Source of the DNA: Streptomyces sp. B93
GTDB taxonomy: Bacteria; Actinomycetota; Actinomycetes; Streptomycetales; Streptomycetaceae
DNA: 64,000 bases
NCBI RefSeq assembly: GCF_018070565.1
Contig: NZ_JAGPXL010000012.1
Location: 1 to 64,000 of the forward strand
Direction: 5' to 3'
Positions 43,855 to 53,404 of the stretch are shown here, in pieces; the stretch's first letter is position 1, and each line of letters opens with the position of its first letter. The notes under the pieces were generated by a model that saw nothing but the letters and a program-made list of their open reading frames with translations, was not told the DNA's origin and searched no databases. Position numbers and translations under genes: made by a program.

Positions 43855-44624
43855 CGGTGACCTTCCACGGTCGTCGGCGGGGCGGGGGCGGGTGGGACGA
43901 AGGTGCCGGGCGGGGCGAACAGCCCGTCCGCGCCGTACGGGTCCAGGCCGACGTCCTCGTTCGGCGGGCCCTGCGCGGCCAGTTCGGCGACCGCGTTCAG
44001 GTCGGCCTCCGTGGGCGGCGGCAGGAGTGTGACCAGCGCCGCCAGGACGTGCCGGTACGGGGAGTCCGCGTCCGTCAGCGCCCGGTGGATCAGTTCGATG
44101 CCGCGCCGGTGCTGACGCAGCGGCGCCTCCCCGGCGCGCGGCCCGGCGAGGGCGGCGTACTCCAGGACCACGGGCAGGTGGTCGGGCAGCTCACCGCCGT
44201 CGACGTCCCAGCCGGTGGCGCGGTAGCGCTGGGCCAGGGTGAGCAGGGCCATGCCGCGGCGGCGGGTGTCGCCGTGCAGGTAGTACGTCAGGTAGAGGCT
44301 GCTCTTGCGGCGCAGGTCGAACATCTCGACGTAGTGCCGCTCCAGTTCGTCCGTCTCCTGGTCCACGAAATAGCGGACGAACTCACCGAGTTCCGTCGCG
44401 GCCTCCGACGGCGGCAGTGCCTCGACGGTCGCCGTCAGCACCGGGCGGGCCGCGGCCAGTGAGTCGTCCGGGTACTGGAGCAGCAGCGACATCAGCCGCA
44501 GCAGCAGGGCGCGGGTCTCCTCCTGCTCGGGGGTGAGCGGGGCGGCGTCCCGGTGCGGGCGGCGCAGGGCCGCCTTCACCCGGGTGCGGACGATGCCGGG
44601 CACGGTGGTCGGCAGGGGGCTCAC
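43851..44624 (-). CDS. narJ: nitrate reductase molybdenum cofactor assembly chaperone
   Basis: A 257-residue TorD/NarJ chaperone: RALLLRLMSLLLQYPDD, then FVRYFVDQETDELERHYVEMFDLRRKSSLYLTYYLHGDTR, the conserved NarJ core. It binds the NarG N-terminus during Mo-bisMGD insertion and is not part of the final complex. GTG 44624 overlaps the narH stop as GTGA. A Pro-rich C-terminal tail of about 35 residues is less conserved. Confidence 0.92.
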   Translation of the reverse strand: MSPLPTTVPGIVRTRVKAALRRPHRDAAPLTPEQEETRALLLRLMSLLLQYPDDSLAAARPVLTATVEALPPSEAATELGEFVRYFVDQETDELERHYVEMFDLRRKSSLYLTYYLHGDTRRRGMALLTLAQRYRATGWDVDGGELPDHLPVVLEYAALAGPRAGEAPLRQHRRGIELIHRALTDADSPYRHVLAALVTLLPPPTEADLNAVAELAAQGPPNEDVGLDPYGADGLFAPPGTFVPPAPAPPTTVEGHR

Positions 44625-46153
44625 GGCTTTCCTCCGGTCGAGGCGCGGCGCAGGGTCGGGATGCCGAGCATCACGCGGCGGCCGTCGGTGGGCTGCGGGT
44701 CGCCGGACGTCTCCACCGGGCAGCGGTCCTCCATGGCGGTGAGCGCCGCCGCGTCCTCCTTGTGCGCGGCCGGGACGACGTACCGGTCCTCGTACTTGGC
44801 GACGGCGAGCAGCCGGTGCAGGTCCTCCGCCTCCCGGGCGGTCATCCCGACCGCCTTGACCACGGTCTCGTCGCCGGGCTCGCCGAGGGTCCGCTCCCGC
44901 ATGAAGGAGCGCAGCGCGGTCAGCTTCATCAGCACACCGCCCACGACGTCGGTGTCCCCGGCGGTGAACAGCTCCGCCAGGTACTCCAGCGGGATGCGCA
45001 GCCGGGTGACGGCGGCGAAGACGTGGTCGGGGTCGTCCTGGTTGCCGCCCGCGCTGGTCACCGCGTCCAGGACGGGGGAGAGCGGCGGCACGTACCAGAC
45101 CATCGGCAGGGTGCGGTACTCCGGGTGCAGCGGCAGGGCGACCTTGTACTTGGACACCAGCGCGTACACCGGGGAGCGGCGCGCCGCGTCCAGCCAGTCC
45201 TCCGGGATGCCGGACTCCCGGGCGGCGGCGATGACGGCGGGGTCGTGCGGGTCGAGGAAGACGTTCCGCTGGGCGTCCAGCAGGTCCTTCTCGTCCGGCG
45301 TCGCCGCCGCCTCGCCGACCCGGTCGGCGTCGTAGAGGAGCAGGCTCAGGTAGCGCAGCCGGCCCACACAGGTCTCCGAGCACACCGTCGGCTGTCCGGC
45401 CTCGATGCGCGGGAAACAGAACGTGCACTTCTCGGCCTTGCCGGTGGCGTGGTTGACGTACACCTTCTTGTACGGGCACGCCGTCACGCACATCCGCCAG
45501 CCGCGGCACTTGTCCTGGTCGACCAGGACGATGCCGTCCTCGACCCGCTTGTACATCGCGCCGGACGGGCACGCCGACACACAGGCCGGGTTGAGGCAGT
45601 GCTCGCACAGCCGGGGCAGGTGGAAGAGGAAGGTCTGCTCGAACTCGAACTTGACCTTCTCGGCCCACTCACCGCTCAGGTTGGGGTCGCCGCCCGCGTT
45701 CTCGGCCGCGCCGCCCAGGCCGTCCTCCCAGTTGGCGCCCCAGGTGATGGCGGTGGGCTTGCCGGTGAGGACCGAGCGCGGACGGGCGACGGGGACGTCG
45801 GTGCCCGCGGGGGCGTTGACGAGGTTGTCGTAGTCGTAGGTGACCGGCTCGTAGTAGTCCTCGATGGAGGGCAGGTCCGGGTTGGAGAACAGCGACAGCA
45901 GGCGCCGCACCCGGCCGCCGGAGCGCAGGACCAGACGGCCCTTCCTGTCCAGCGTCCAGCCGCCCTTCCACTGCTCCTGGTCCTCGTAGCGGCGCGGGTA
46001 GCCGACGCCGGGCTTGGTCTCGACGTTGTTGAACCAGGCGTACTCGACGCCGGTGCGGTTGGTCCACGTCTGCTTGCAGGTGACCGAGCAGGTGTGGCAG
46101 CCGATGCACTTGTCGAGGTTCATGACCATCGCGATTTGCGCCATCACGCGCAT
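44621..46153 (-). CDS. narH: respiratory nitrate reductase beta subunit
   Basis: A 510-residue iron-sulfur electron-transfer subunit. Four cysteine groups are visible: CIGCHTCSVTC near residue 16, CEHCLNPACVSACP near 184, CRGWRMCVTACP near 217 (the CxxW variant giving a 3Fe-4S cluster) and CTFCFPRIEAGQPTVCSETC near 244. It passes electrons from NarI to NarG. The start is one base after the narG stop. Confidence 0.96.
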   Translation of the reverse strand: MRVMAQIAMVMNLDKCIGCHTCSVTCKQTWTNRTGVEYAWFNNVETKPGVGYPRRYEDQEQWKGGWTLDRKGRLVLRSGGRVRRLLSLFSNPDLPSIEDYYEPVTYDYDNLVNAPAGTDVPVARPRSVLTGKPTAITWGANWEDGLGGAAENAGGDPNLSGEWAEKVKFEFEQTFLFHLPRLCEHCLNPACVSACPSGAMYKRVEDGIVLVDQDKCRGWRMCVTACPYKKVYVNHATGKAEKCTFCFPRIEAGQPTVCSETCVGRLRYLSLLLYDADRVGEAAATPDEKDLLDAQRNVFLDPHDPAVIAAARESGIPEDWLDAARRSPVYALVSKYKVALPLHPEYRTLPMVWYVPPLSPVLDAVTSAGGNQDDPDHVFAAVTRLRIPLEYLAELFTAGDTDVVGGVLMKLTALRSFMRERTLGEPGDETVVKAVGMTAREAEDLHRLLAVAKYEDRYVVPAAHKEDAAALTAMEDRCPVETSGDPQPTDGRRVMLGIPTLRRASTGGKP

Positions 46154-46154
46154 G

Positions 46155-49100
46155 TCAGTACTCCACGTCCTGCGAGCGGCGGCGGATGACCGTGACCTCG
46201 TCTCGCTGGTTTCCGGTCGGGCCGTAGTAGTTGAAGGCGTAGGTGAACTGGGCGTAGCCGCCGGCGAGGTGGGTGGGCTTGACCAGCAGCCGCGTCAGCG
46301 AGTTGTGGATGCCGCCGCGCTTGCCGCTGACCTCGGTCTTCGGCACGTTCACGTTGCGGTCCTGGGCGTGGTACATGTACACCGTGCCCTCCGGCATCCG
46401 GTGCGTGACCACGGCTCGGGCGGCGACGACGCCGTTGCGGTTGTACGCCTCGATCCACTCGTTGTCCCTGACGCCGATCTTCTCGGCGTCGGTGGTGGAC
46501 ATCCAGATCGTGGGGCCGCCCCGGGACAGGTCGAGCATGTACTTGTTGTCCTGGTAGTTCGAGTGGATGGACCACTTCGAGTGCGGGGTGAGGTAGCGGA
46601 CGGTGACCTCCGCCCGGCCCCGGTCGCGGAGCTGCTCGTCGCCGTAGTGCCGGGGCGTGTTCAACGGCGGCCGGTAGACGGGCAGTTGCTCGCCCAGCTC
46701 GTTGATCCAGTCGTGCTGTACGTAGAAGTGCTGACGGCCGGTGAGCGTGTGCCAGGGCTTGAGGTGCTCGACGTTGATGACGAACGGGGAGTAGCGGCGG
46801 CCACCGGTCTCCGAGCCCGACCACTCGTACGACGTCATCACGGCGCGCGGCTGGGTGCGGGTGTCGGCGAAGGTGATCCGCTCGGCCTCCCGCTCGGAGG
46901 CGAGTTCCACCAGGCCCTCGCTGCCGGTCTGCCGCTCCAGCTCCCGGAAGCCCTCGGTGGCGAGGCGCCCGTTGGTGGTGCCGGAGAGGGCGAGGATCGC
47001 CTCGCACATGTGGGTGGCGGTCGCCAGCGACGGGCGTCCGGCGGCGATGCCGTCGCGGACCGTGCCGTTGCGGTGGCGCAGCTCCTCGATCTCCTTGTCG
47101 GGGTGGACGGTGACGCCCTTGGTGGTCGTGCCGAGCTTGTCGAGCAGCGGGCCGACCGCGCGGATCTTCTCCGCCACGGCGGTGTAGTCGCGCTCGATGA
47201 CGACGAGCTTCGGCATGGTCCTGCCGGGGATCGGCTCGCACTCGCCGGTCTTCCAGTCCCGTACGACGCCGCCGGGCTGGGCGAGTTCGTCGGGGGTGTC
47301 GTGCAGCAGCGGTACGGCGAGGACATCGGTGCGGGTGCCCAGGTGCTCGCGGGCCAGCTCGCTGAACCGGTCGGCGATGGTGAGGAAGGTGTCGTAGTCG
47401 GTGCGGGCCTGCCAGGGCGGCGCGATCGCCGGGGTGAAGGCGTGCACGAAGGGGTGCATGTCCGTGGAGGACAGGTCGTCCTTCTCGTACCAGGTGGCCG
47501 CCGGGAGGACCACGTCGGACATCAGGCTGGTGGACGTCATCCGGAAGTCCATGGTGACCAGCAGGTCGAGCTTGCCCTCGGGCGCCTCGTCCCGCCACAC
47601 CACGTCCTGCGGGCGCCTCTCGGGCGGGGTCTCGGCGGAGCGGACGGCGGCGTCGGTGCCGAGCAGGTGCCGCAGGAAGTACTCGTTGCCCTTGCCGGAG
47701 GAGCCCAGCAGGTTGGCCCGCCACACGGTCAGCACGCGCGGGAAGTTGGCGGGGTCGTCGGGGTCCTCGGCGGCGAACCTCAGGTTCCCCGACTTCAGCT
47801 CGTCCACGATGTGCTCGGGGACGCTCTTGCCCTGTTCGGCCGCCTCGTCGGTGAGGTCGAGCGGGTTGCGGTTGAAGCCCGGGTGCCCCGGCGTCCAGCC
47901 GAGCCGCACCGCCTGCGCCAGCACGTCGGCCGTCGACTTGCCCGCGAACCGGCCCTCACCCAGCGGCGATGCCAGCTCGTCCGGGCCGAACGCCTCGTAC
48001 CGCCACTGGTCGGTGTTCAGGTACCAGTACGAGGTGCCCGCCATGTGCCGGGTCGGCCGCTGCCAGTCGAAGGCGAACGCCAGGTGCTGGAGGCCGGTGA
48101 TCGGGCGGATCTTCTCCTGGCCGACGTAGTGCGCCCAGCCGCCGCCGTTGACGCCCTGGCAGCCGGTCATCGTCACCAGCGCGAGGAACGCCCGGTAGAT
48201 GGTGTCGGAGTGGAACCAGTGGTTGGTGCCCGCGCCGAGCGCGATCATCGACCGCCCGTTGGTCCGCTCCGCGTTGCGCGCGAACTCCCGCCCGATCCGC
48301 GCCGCCTGCTCGGCGGGCACGGAGGTGATGGTCTCCTGCCACGCCGGGGTGTACGGCTGCGAGGCGTCGTCGTACGAGGTCGGCCACACACCGGGCAGCC
48401 CCGGCCGTACGACGCCGTACTGCGCCAGCATCAGATCGAAGACGGTGGTGACCAGCCGCCCGCCGACCCGGCGCACGGGCACTCCGCGCACCATCGTGGA
48501 ACCGCCCTCGTCGAAGCGCGGCAAGGTGACCTCGACGGTCTCCTCGGCCCGCTCCAGCAGGCTCAGCTCGGGAACGGTGTCGCCGAGTTCAAGGTTCCAG
48601 CGGCCCTGACCGGTCTCTCCCCACCGGAAACCGAGGGAGCCGTTGGGTACCACGGGCTCACCCGTGGCCGCGTCCAGCAGGACGGTCTTGAACTCGGCGT
48701 GCTCGGTGTCACGGCCCAGGTCGGCCGCGGTCAGGAACCCGTCCGGGACGTGCCCGTCCCCGCGCTCCTTCAGGGCGACCAGGAACGGCGCGTCGGTGAA
48801 CTTCCGCAGGTAGTCCCGGAAGTACGGCACCTCACGGTCGACCAGGAACTCCTTGAGGATCACATGGCCCATCGCCATCGCGAGCGCGCCGTCCGTCCCC
48901 GGGTGCGGGGACATCCACTCGTCGGCGTGCTTGACGTTGTCGGCGTAGTCCGGGCTGACGGCGACGATCTTCGTGCCGTTGTAGCGGGTCTCGGTGAGGA
49001 AGTGCGCGTCGGGCGTGCGGGTCACGGGGATGTTGGAGCCCCACATGATCAGGTACCCGGCGTTCCACCAGTCCGCGGCCTCCGGAACGTCCGTCTGGTC

Positions 49101-49841
49101 GCCGAAGACCTGCGGCGAGGCGATCGGCAGGTCCGCGTACCAGTCGTAGAACGACAGCAGCGTGCCGCCGATCAGCGACATGAACCGGGCGCCCGAGGCG
49201 AACGACGCCATCGACATCGCGGGGATCGGGGAGAACCCGGCGACCCGGTCGGGCCCGTACCGCTTCACCGTGTGCACATGGGCGGCGGCGACCAGCTCGG
49301 ACACCTCGTCCCAGTCGGCGCGCACCAGGCCGCCCTTGCCGCGGGCCCGCTTGTACGCCCGCGCCTTCGCCGGGTCGCCGGTGATCTCCGCCCACGCCGC
49401 CACCGGGTCGCCCAGCCTGCGCCGGGCCTCCCGCCACAGCTTCAGCAGGGCGCCGCGTACATACGGGTAGCGGACCCGGCTGGGGGAGTAGGTGTACCAG
49501 GAGAACGACGCACCGCGCGGGCAGCCGCGCGGCTCGTACTCGGGACAGTCCGCGCCGATCGACGGGTAGTCGGTGGCCTGGTGCTCCCAGGTGATGATGC
49601 CGTCCTTGACGTACACCATCCACGAGCAGGAACCGGTGCAGTTCACACCGTGCGTGGAGCGCACCACCTTGTCGTGCGCCCAGCGGTCCCGGTAGAAGCC
49701 CTCCCACTTTCCGTCGTTCTCACCGAACACCGCGCGGCCGTCGGCCGACGTCTCGCGGCGGGTCAGCAGCCGCCGGGCCGCCAGCGGCCAGTCCTGGGCC
49801 GCGTGCGACTGCTTGGGCCGTGCGTTCTGGTCGTTCTCCAT
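46155..49841 (-). CDS. narG: respiratory nitrate reductase alpha subunit (copy 1)
   Basis: A 1228-residue molybdoenzyme, full length. The N-terminal HGVNCTGSCSW is the FS0 [4Fe-4S] site (His-x3-Cys-x3-Cys), and YEPRGCPRGASFSWYTYSP follows with the fourth Cys. YGDEQLRDRGRAEVTVRYLT and QDNKYMLDLSRGGPTIWMS lie near the C-terminus. It reduces nitrate to nitrite on the cytoplasmic face. ATG 49841 (MENDQNARPK) matches the family. The other long frame on the plus strand here is a shadow. A GGGACC-type box lies 38 bases upstream. Confidence 0.96.
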   Translation of the reverse strand: MENDQNARPKQSHAAQDWPLAARRLLTRRETSADGRAVFGENDGKWEGFYRDRWAHDKVVRSTHGVNCTGSCSWMVYVKDGIITWEHQATDYPSIGADCPEYEPRGCPRGASFSWYTYSPSRVRYPYVRGALLKLWREARRRLGDPVAAWAEITGDPAKARAYKRARGKGGLVRADWDEVSELVAAAHVHTVKRYGPDRVAGFSPIPAMSMASFASGARFMSLIGGTLLSFYDWYADLPIASPQVFGDQTDVPEAADWWNAGYLIMWGSNIPVTRTPDAHFLTETRYNGTKIVAVSPDYADNVKHADEWMSPHPGTDGALAMAMGHVILKEFLVDREVPYFRDYLRKFTDAPFLVALKERGDGHVPDGFLTAADLGRDTEHAEFKTVLLDAATGEPVVPNGSLGFRWGETGQGRWNLELGDTVPELSLLERAEETVEVTLPRFDEGGSTMVRGVPVRRVGGRLVTTVFDLMLAQYGVVRPGLPGVWPTSYDDASQPYTPAWQETITSVPAEQAARIGREFARNAERTNGRSMIALGAGTNHWFHSDTIYRAFLALVTMTGCQGVNGGGWAHYVGQEKIRPITGLQHLAFAFDWQRPTRHMAGTSYWYLNTDQWRYEAFGPDELASPLGEGRFAGKSTADVLAQAVRLGWTPGHPGFNRNPLDLTDEAAEQGKSVPEHIVDELKSGNLRFAAEDPDDPANFPRVLTVWRANLLGSSGKGNEYFLRHLLGTDAAVRSAETPPERRPQDVVWRDEAPEGKLDLLVTMDFRMTSTSLMSDVVLPAATWYEKDDLSSTDMHPFVHAFTPAIAPPWQARTDYDTFLTIADRFSELAREHLGTRTDVLAVPLLHDTPDELAQPGGVVRDWKTGECEPIPGRTMPKLVVIERDYTAVAEKIRAVGPLLDKLGTTTKGVTVHPDKEIEELRHRNGTVRDGIAAGRPSLATATHMCEAILALSGTTNGRLATEGFRELERQTGSEGLVELASEREAERITFADTRTQPRAVMTSYEWSGSETGGRRYSPFVINVEHLKPWHTLTGRQHFYVQHDWINELGEQLPVYRPPLNTPRHYGDEQLRDRGRAEVTVRYLTPHSKWSIHSNYQDNKYMLDLSRGGPTIWMSTTDAEKIGVRDNEWIEAYNRNGVVAARAVVTHRMPEGTVYMYHAQDRNVNVPKTEVSGKRGGIHNSLTRLLVKPTHLAGGYAQFTYAFNYYGPTGNQRDEVTVIRRRSQDVEY

Positions 49842-49878
49842 GAGGGAAGACGCTAGGTTCCGGCCGTGTTTCGCAACT

Positions 49879-49893
49879 GGGGCCGAAGGTCCC
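49879..49893 (-). promoter_or_regulatory. DosR/DevR-like box upstream of narG
   Basis: On the minus strand GGGACCTTCGGCCCC, 38 bases before narG. The 14-nt GGGACCTTCGGCCC is identical to a site at 53311-53324. It resembles the actinobacterial DosR/DevR hypoxia box; binding is inferred. Confidence 0.5.
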
Positions 49894-49966
49894 TGACCGG
49901 GCGACCTACCGGCCCGGTCCCGGGCCCCGGGGGAGGGCCCTCCGGACCCGGGACCGGCGCGCGGGT

Positions 49967-50887
49967 TCATGAGAACAGGTCCGTGCTGAGATACCGCTCA
50001 CCCGTGTCCGGCAGCACCACCACGACCAGGTCCCCCTCGTGCCGGGGGTCCCGGGCGACGGCGGTGGCGGCGTGCAGGGCCGCCCCGCTGGAGACCCCGG
50101 CGAGGACGCCCTCGGTACGGGCGAGCCGACGGGCCGCGTCCTGGGCCTCGGCCAGACAGACGCGCCGTACCGCGTCGTATACATCGGTGTCCAGGACATC
50201 CGGGACGAATCCGGCGCCCAGTCCCTGGATGCGGTGCGGCCCCGGGTCGCCGCCGGACAGCACGGCCGACTCCGCCGGTTCCACGGCCACCACCGTGACC
50301 CCCGGCTTCTTCTCCTTCAGCACCTGCCCGACCCCGGTCACGGTGCCCCCGGTGCCGACCCCGGCCACCAGCACGTCCACCCCGCCCTCGGTGTCCTGCC
50401 AGATCTCCTGGGCCGTGGTCCGGCGGTGCACCTCGGGGTTGGCCGGGTTGCGGAACTACTGTGGCATGAACCAGCCGTGGGCGTCCGCCAGTTCGGCGGC
50501 CCGGGCGACGGCACCCCGCATGCCCTCGGCGGCCGGGGTCAGCACCAGTTCCGCCCCGTACGCCCGCAGCAGGGCGCGGCGCTCCACACTCATGCTCTCC
50601 GGCATGGTGAACGTCACCGGCTGCCCCTGGGCCGCCGCCACCATCGCCAGGCCGATGCCGGTGTTGCCGCTGGTCGGCTCGACGATCCGCTGACCGGGGC
50701 GGAGGGCGCCGGTCTCCCGGGCGTCCTCGATCATCGCCAGGGCGATGCGGTCCTTCACACTGCCGCCGGGGTTGGCGGACTCCAGCTTCGCGACCAGCCG
50801 GGCCGGGAGGTCCTCACCGAAGCGGCGCAGCTCCACCAGGGGGGTGCGGCCGATCAACGCGGTGACGGAGGGGTGGATCGCTGTCAT
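49967..50887 (-). pseudogene. cysK: cysteine synthase interrupted by an in-frame amber codon
   Basis: The frame encodes a 306-codon O-acetylserine sulfhydrylase. [20 protein letters not shown] holds the PLP Lys, [15 protein letters not shown] the substrate loop and [20 protein letters not shown] the phosphate loop. A TAG at 50456-50458 replaces the codon expected to be CAG (Gln) in [23 protein letters not shown], so the protein would stop after 143 residues. Both halves stay in the same frame, so this is a point change, not a frameshift. It follows cysE. Could be a pseudogene, readthrough or a sequencing error. Confidence 0.9.
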
Positions 50888-51425
50888 GGGACGTCCTTCT
50901 GCGTAGGTGCTTGGGTTGGTGGGAGGTCATGGGGGAGCAGACCCGGGAGTGGGCCGGGACGTCCCGCAGGACGAGGGAGTGGGCGCCGACGAGCGTGTCG
51001 TGGCCGATGTGCACCGGCCCCAGGACCGTGGCGCCGACGCCGAGCACCACCCGGTCGCCGACGCTGGGGTGACGGCGCCCGTCGGACGTGTCCGTCCACC
51101 AGCCGGTGCCGCCCAGGGTGACCCGGTGGTACAGCATCACGTCGTCACCGAGGACGGCGGTCTCACCGATCACCACACCCATGCCGTGGTCGATGAAGCA
51201 CCGGCGCCCGATGACCGCGCCCGGATGGATCTCTATCCCGGTCAGCGCGCGGGCCACCTGCGACAGCAAACGCGGCACGAACGGCACCCGGAGCCGGTGC
51301 AGTTGGTGCGCGACCCGGTGCGACCAGACGGCCCACAGCCCCGGATACAGCAACACCTCCACCCGCCGGGCACCACGCAACGCCGGGTCCTTGACACAGG
51401 CAGTCCGAAGATCTTCGAGGAACAT
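50814..51425 (-). CDS. cysE: serine O-acetyltransferase
   Basis: A 203-residue EpsC/CysE-type enzyme making O-acetylserine for CysK. The left-handed beta-helix repeats are clear ([45 protein letters not shown], then [20 protein letters not shown] and [18 protein letters not shown] in form). After this the frame runs 74 bases into cysK, giving an atypical Arg/His/Pro-rich tail. A neighbouring frame would instead end at TGA 50884-50886, overlapping the cysK ATG, so a late frameshift is possible. Confidence 0.85.
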   Translation of the reverse strand: MFLEDLRTACVKDPALRGARRVEVLLYPGLWAVWSHRVAHQLHRLRVPFVPRLLSQVARALTGIEIHPGAVIGRRCFIDHGMGVVIGETAVLGDDVMLYHRVTLGGTGWWTDTSDGRRHPSVGDRVVLGVGATVLGPVHIGHDTLVGAHSLVLRDVPAHSRVCSPMTSHQPKHLRRRTSHDSDPPLRHRVDRPHPPGGAAPLR

Positions 51426-51946
51426 GCACGTCCTTTGGGGTGCGGCGGCGGTACTCCGCCAGCGCCGGGCCGCGTGACCCACCCCCGGGCGGCCCGAGAT
51501 CGCGGAGCCCTTGGGCCGCGACGCTAAGCACCCGCGCCCAGCCCCCGCCTGGGCCGACAAGCCCCCACCCTCCGGCCATTGGACCCTGTCCGCCCCAGGA
51601 CACGGGGACCGGTGGGCACGCCCACAGGGACCGTCCGGCCCACGCCCCCACCACCCCCGTACGAGAGAAGCTGTTCTCGACCGACCGGAAGCCGACGCCA
51701 CGACCGCCGCTCGGCCGCCGGGCCCCGTCTTCTCGTGCCTGGGGCCGCGGCCCGCGGGGCGCGCTTCCGGTCAGGTCACACCGTCCGGCACCCCGACTGA
51801 TCACGCCGGACGACGGTCCGCCACGCCCCACCCGGGTGGCCCGACCCGCCCCGGCCGGTCCACCGGTTCCCTCAGGGGCGTGGCGGACAAAACCCATCGC
51901 ACCGGCCGGTCCGACCCGGCCGTTGACCCACTGGAGACCAACCTCC
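51426..51946. other. 521-base divergent regulatory region with possible hypoxia boxes
   Basis: No credible gene. It separates cysE (minus) from the hemerythrin gene (plus). GGGACCGTCCGGCCC at 51627-51641 matches the box pattern seen before narG; GGCCATTGGACCC near 51567 may be a weaker copy. The remaining sequence is GC-rich and featureless to the eye. Confidence 0.45.
51627..51641 (+). promoter_or_regulatory. DosR/DevR-like box upstream of hemerythrin-DUF2249 gene
   Basis: GGGACCGTCCGGCCC, the GGGACC-N4-GGCCC form, 306 bases before the hemerythrin-fusion start. Pattern match only. Confidence 0.35.
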
Positions 51947-52804
51947 ATGAGCGCTCTGACCCTCGCGTCGGCCCCCGAGGACGCCACCGCCCTCGAAGCC
52001 GCCGAGGCACACCACGCGCGGATCGCCGGTGAACTGGCCGGACGTGTCTCGCTGCTGCTCACCGCCACGGGCCGGGACCCGGGCGCCGCCCGACGGCTGC
52101 ACACCGGCCTGGTCGCCTTCTGCGACCGTGACCTCCTGCCGCACGCCGCGGCGAAGGAGACGGTGCTCTACCCGGTCGCCCGGCGGCTGCCCGACACCCG
52201 GCTGCTCATCGAGGGACTGGTCGGCGAGCACCGCTGTCTGGCCGCGCTCGTCGAGTCCCTGCGGCACGCCACCGACCCGGCCCTCGCCGCCGCCGAGGCC
52301 CGCGCCCTCCAGGTGCTGTTCGAGGAGCATCTCGCCAAGGAGAACGGCCTGGTCCTGCCGCTGCTCGCGGCGGCACCCCAAGTCCCCCTGCCCGCCCTGC
52401 TCGCGGACCTGCACGACCGTATCGACCACGAGACACCCGCTGACCCGGACCCCGGTACCGATCGCACGAAGGCCGAGAACATGACCGACGACCCGATGAC
52501 CCAGGACGGCTGCGGCTGTGGCGGCTGCGGCTGCGGCGCCCAGGAGAGCGGCGAGCTGGAACTCGACGTACAGACCATCCCGCACGCCGTCCGGCACGCC
52601 ACCGTCTTCCACACCCTGGACACCGTCCCCCCGGGCGACTCCATGGTGCTGGTCGCCTCCCACGACCCGCTGCCGCTGCTCGCGCAGCTGGAGGAGCGCC
52701 GCCCCGGCGTCTTCGCCACCGAGTACCTGGAGCGCGGCCCCGAGACCTGGCGGCTGCGGTTCAGCCACCGCGCCGCGCGCGGCGCCGAGGAAGTGACGTC
52801 ATGA
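51947..52804 (+). CDS. hemerythrin-CGCGG-DUF2249 fusion protein
   Basis: A 285-residue cytoplasmic protein. Residues about 20-170 form a hemerythrin-like HHE helical bundle with candidate di-iron ligands in AAEAHHARI, DRDLLPHAAAKETVLYPV, VGEHRCL and FEEHLAKENGLVLPL. A Cys/Gly motif DGCGCGGCGCG follows near residue 192, then a DUF2249 domain (HAVRHATVFHTLDTVPPGDS, ERGPETWRLRF). Such proteins occur with denitrification and NO-stress genes; an NO- or O2-responsive role is inferred. ATG 51947 has GGAG 12 bases upstream. Overlaps the next gene as ATGA. Confidence 0.85.
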   Translation: MSALTLASAPEDATALEAAEAHHARIAGELAGRVSLLLTATGRDPGAARRLHTGLVAFCDRDLLPHAAAKETVLYPVARRLPDTRLLIEGLVGEHRCLAALVESLRHATDPALAAAEARALQVLFEEHLAKENGLVLPLLAAAPQVPLPALLADLHDRIDHETPADPDPGTDRTKAENMTDDPMTQDGCGCGGCGCGAQESGELELDVQTIPHAVRHATVFHTLDTVPPGDSMVLVASHDPLPLLAQLEERRPGVFATEYLERGPETWRLRFSHRAARGAEEVTS

Positions 52805-53292
52805 GCGGGTGCCGTAACCGGGCCGGTCTCCTCGCCACCACGGTCGGCGCGGGTCTGCTCGCGGCCGGGCCCGTGATGCTGTGGCGCGCCCGCGGCGGCC
52901 GTACCCAGATCCGCGGCGAACTGGCCGCCCAGAAGATCACGTTCCCCGAGGGCGGGCTGCCCGCCCACCTCGCCCGGTACGCGGGCACGACCGTGGAGAC
53001 CGGCCCGCAGGCCCGCGCCTACGCCGAGCTGATCAAGGACCATGTCGCCAAGGCGACCGGGGGACGCGCCTACGCCGAGGTGACGGAGGAACTGCACGCC
53101 ACCGGCGGCGACGACGAGAAGCTGACCGAGCTGCGGCAGACCGCCTTCATGGGCGAGTCCCTGCGCGCCTCCCTCCTCTCCGCCTACCAGGCCTGGGAGA
53201 TCACCACCCTGGTCGCGGGTCTGGGGGCCGCGCTGACCGGCGTGGGCGCGGTGCTGGTGGCGGGCGCGGACGCCCTCGGGTCCCGCTCCTGA
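52801..53292 (+). CDS. small membrane protein of unknown function
   Basis: A 163-residue protein with an N-terminal hydrophobic segment (LLATTVGAGLLAAGPVMLW), a soluble middle of about 100 residues (EGGLPAHLARYAGTTVETGP, AYAELIKDHVAKATGGRAYA) and a C-terminal hydrophobic hairpin (ITTLVAGLGAALTGVGAVLV). The ATG overlaps the hemerythrin-fusion stop, so both are co-translated. Family not recognised; context suggests a role in nitrogen-oxide respiration. Confidence 0.75.
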   Translation: MSGCRNRAGLLATTVGAGLLAAGPVMLWRARGGRTQIRGELAAQKITFPEGGLPAHLARYAGTTVETGPQARAYAELIKDHVAKATGGRAYAEVTEELHATGGDDEKLTELRQTAFMGESLRASLLSAYQAWEITTLVAGLGAALTGVGAVLVAGADALGSRS

Positions 53293-53310
53293 CGGTTCGT
53301 CCGGCGACGA

Positions 53311-53324
53311 GGGACCTTCGGCCC
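53311..53324 (+). promoter_or_regulatory. DosR/DevR-like box upstream of radical SAM operon
   Basis: GGGACCTTCGGCCC, identical over 14 bases to the narG box. It lies 94 bases before the small ORF and 258 bases before the radical SAM start. Confidence 0.5.
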
Positions 53325-53404
53325 ACCGCCAAGGGCTCATCGGCCGCCGCGCCGCACCCCTCCGATGCCGGAGGCTGATCCACGACCGACCCGGAGGTTC
53401 TCCC

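Noticed and set aside
46014..49856. 1280-codon plus-strand frame over narG
   Set aside because: Shadow of narG, which is full length with intact cofactor motifs on the minus strand.
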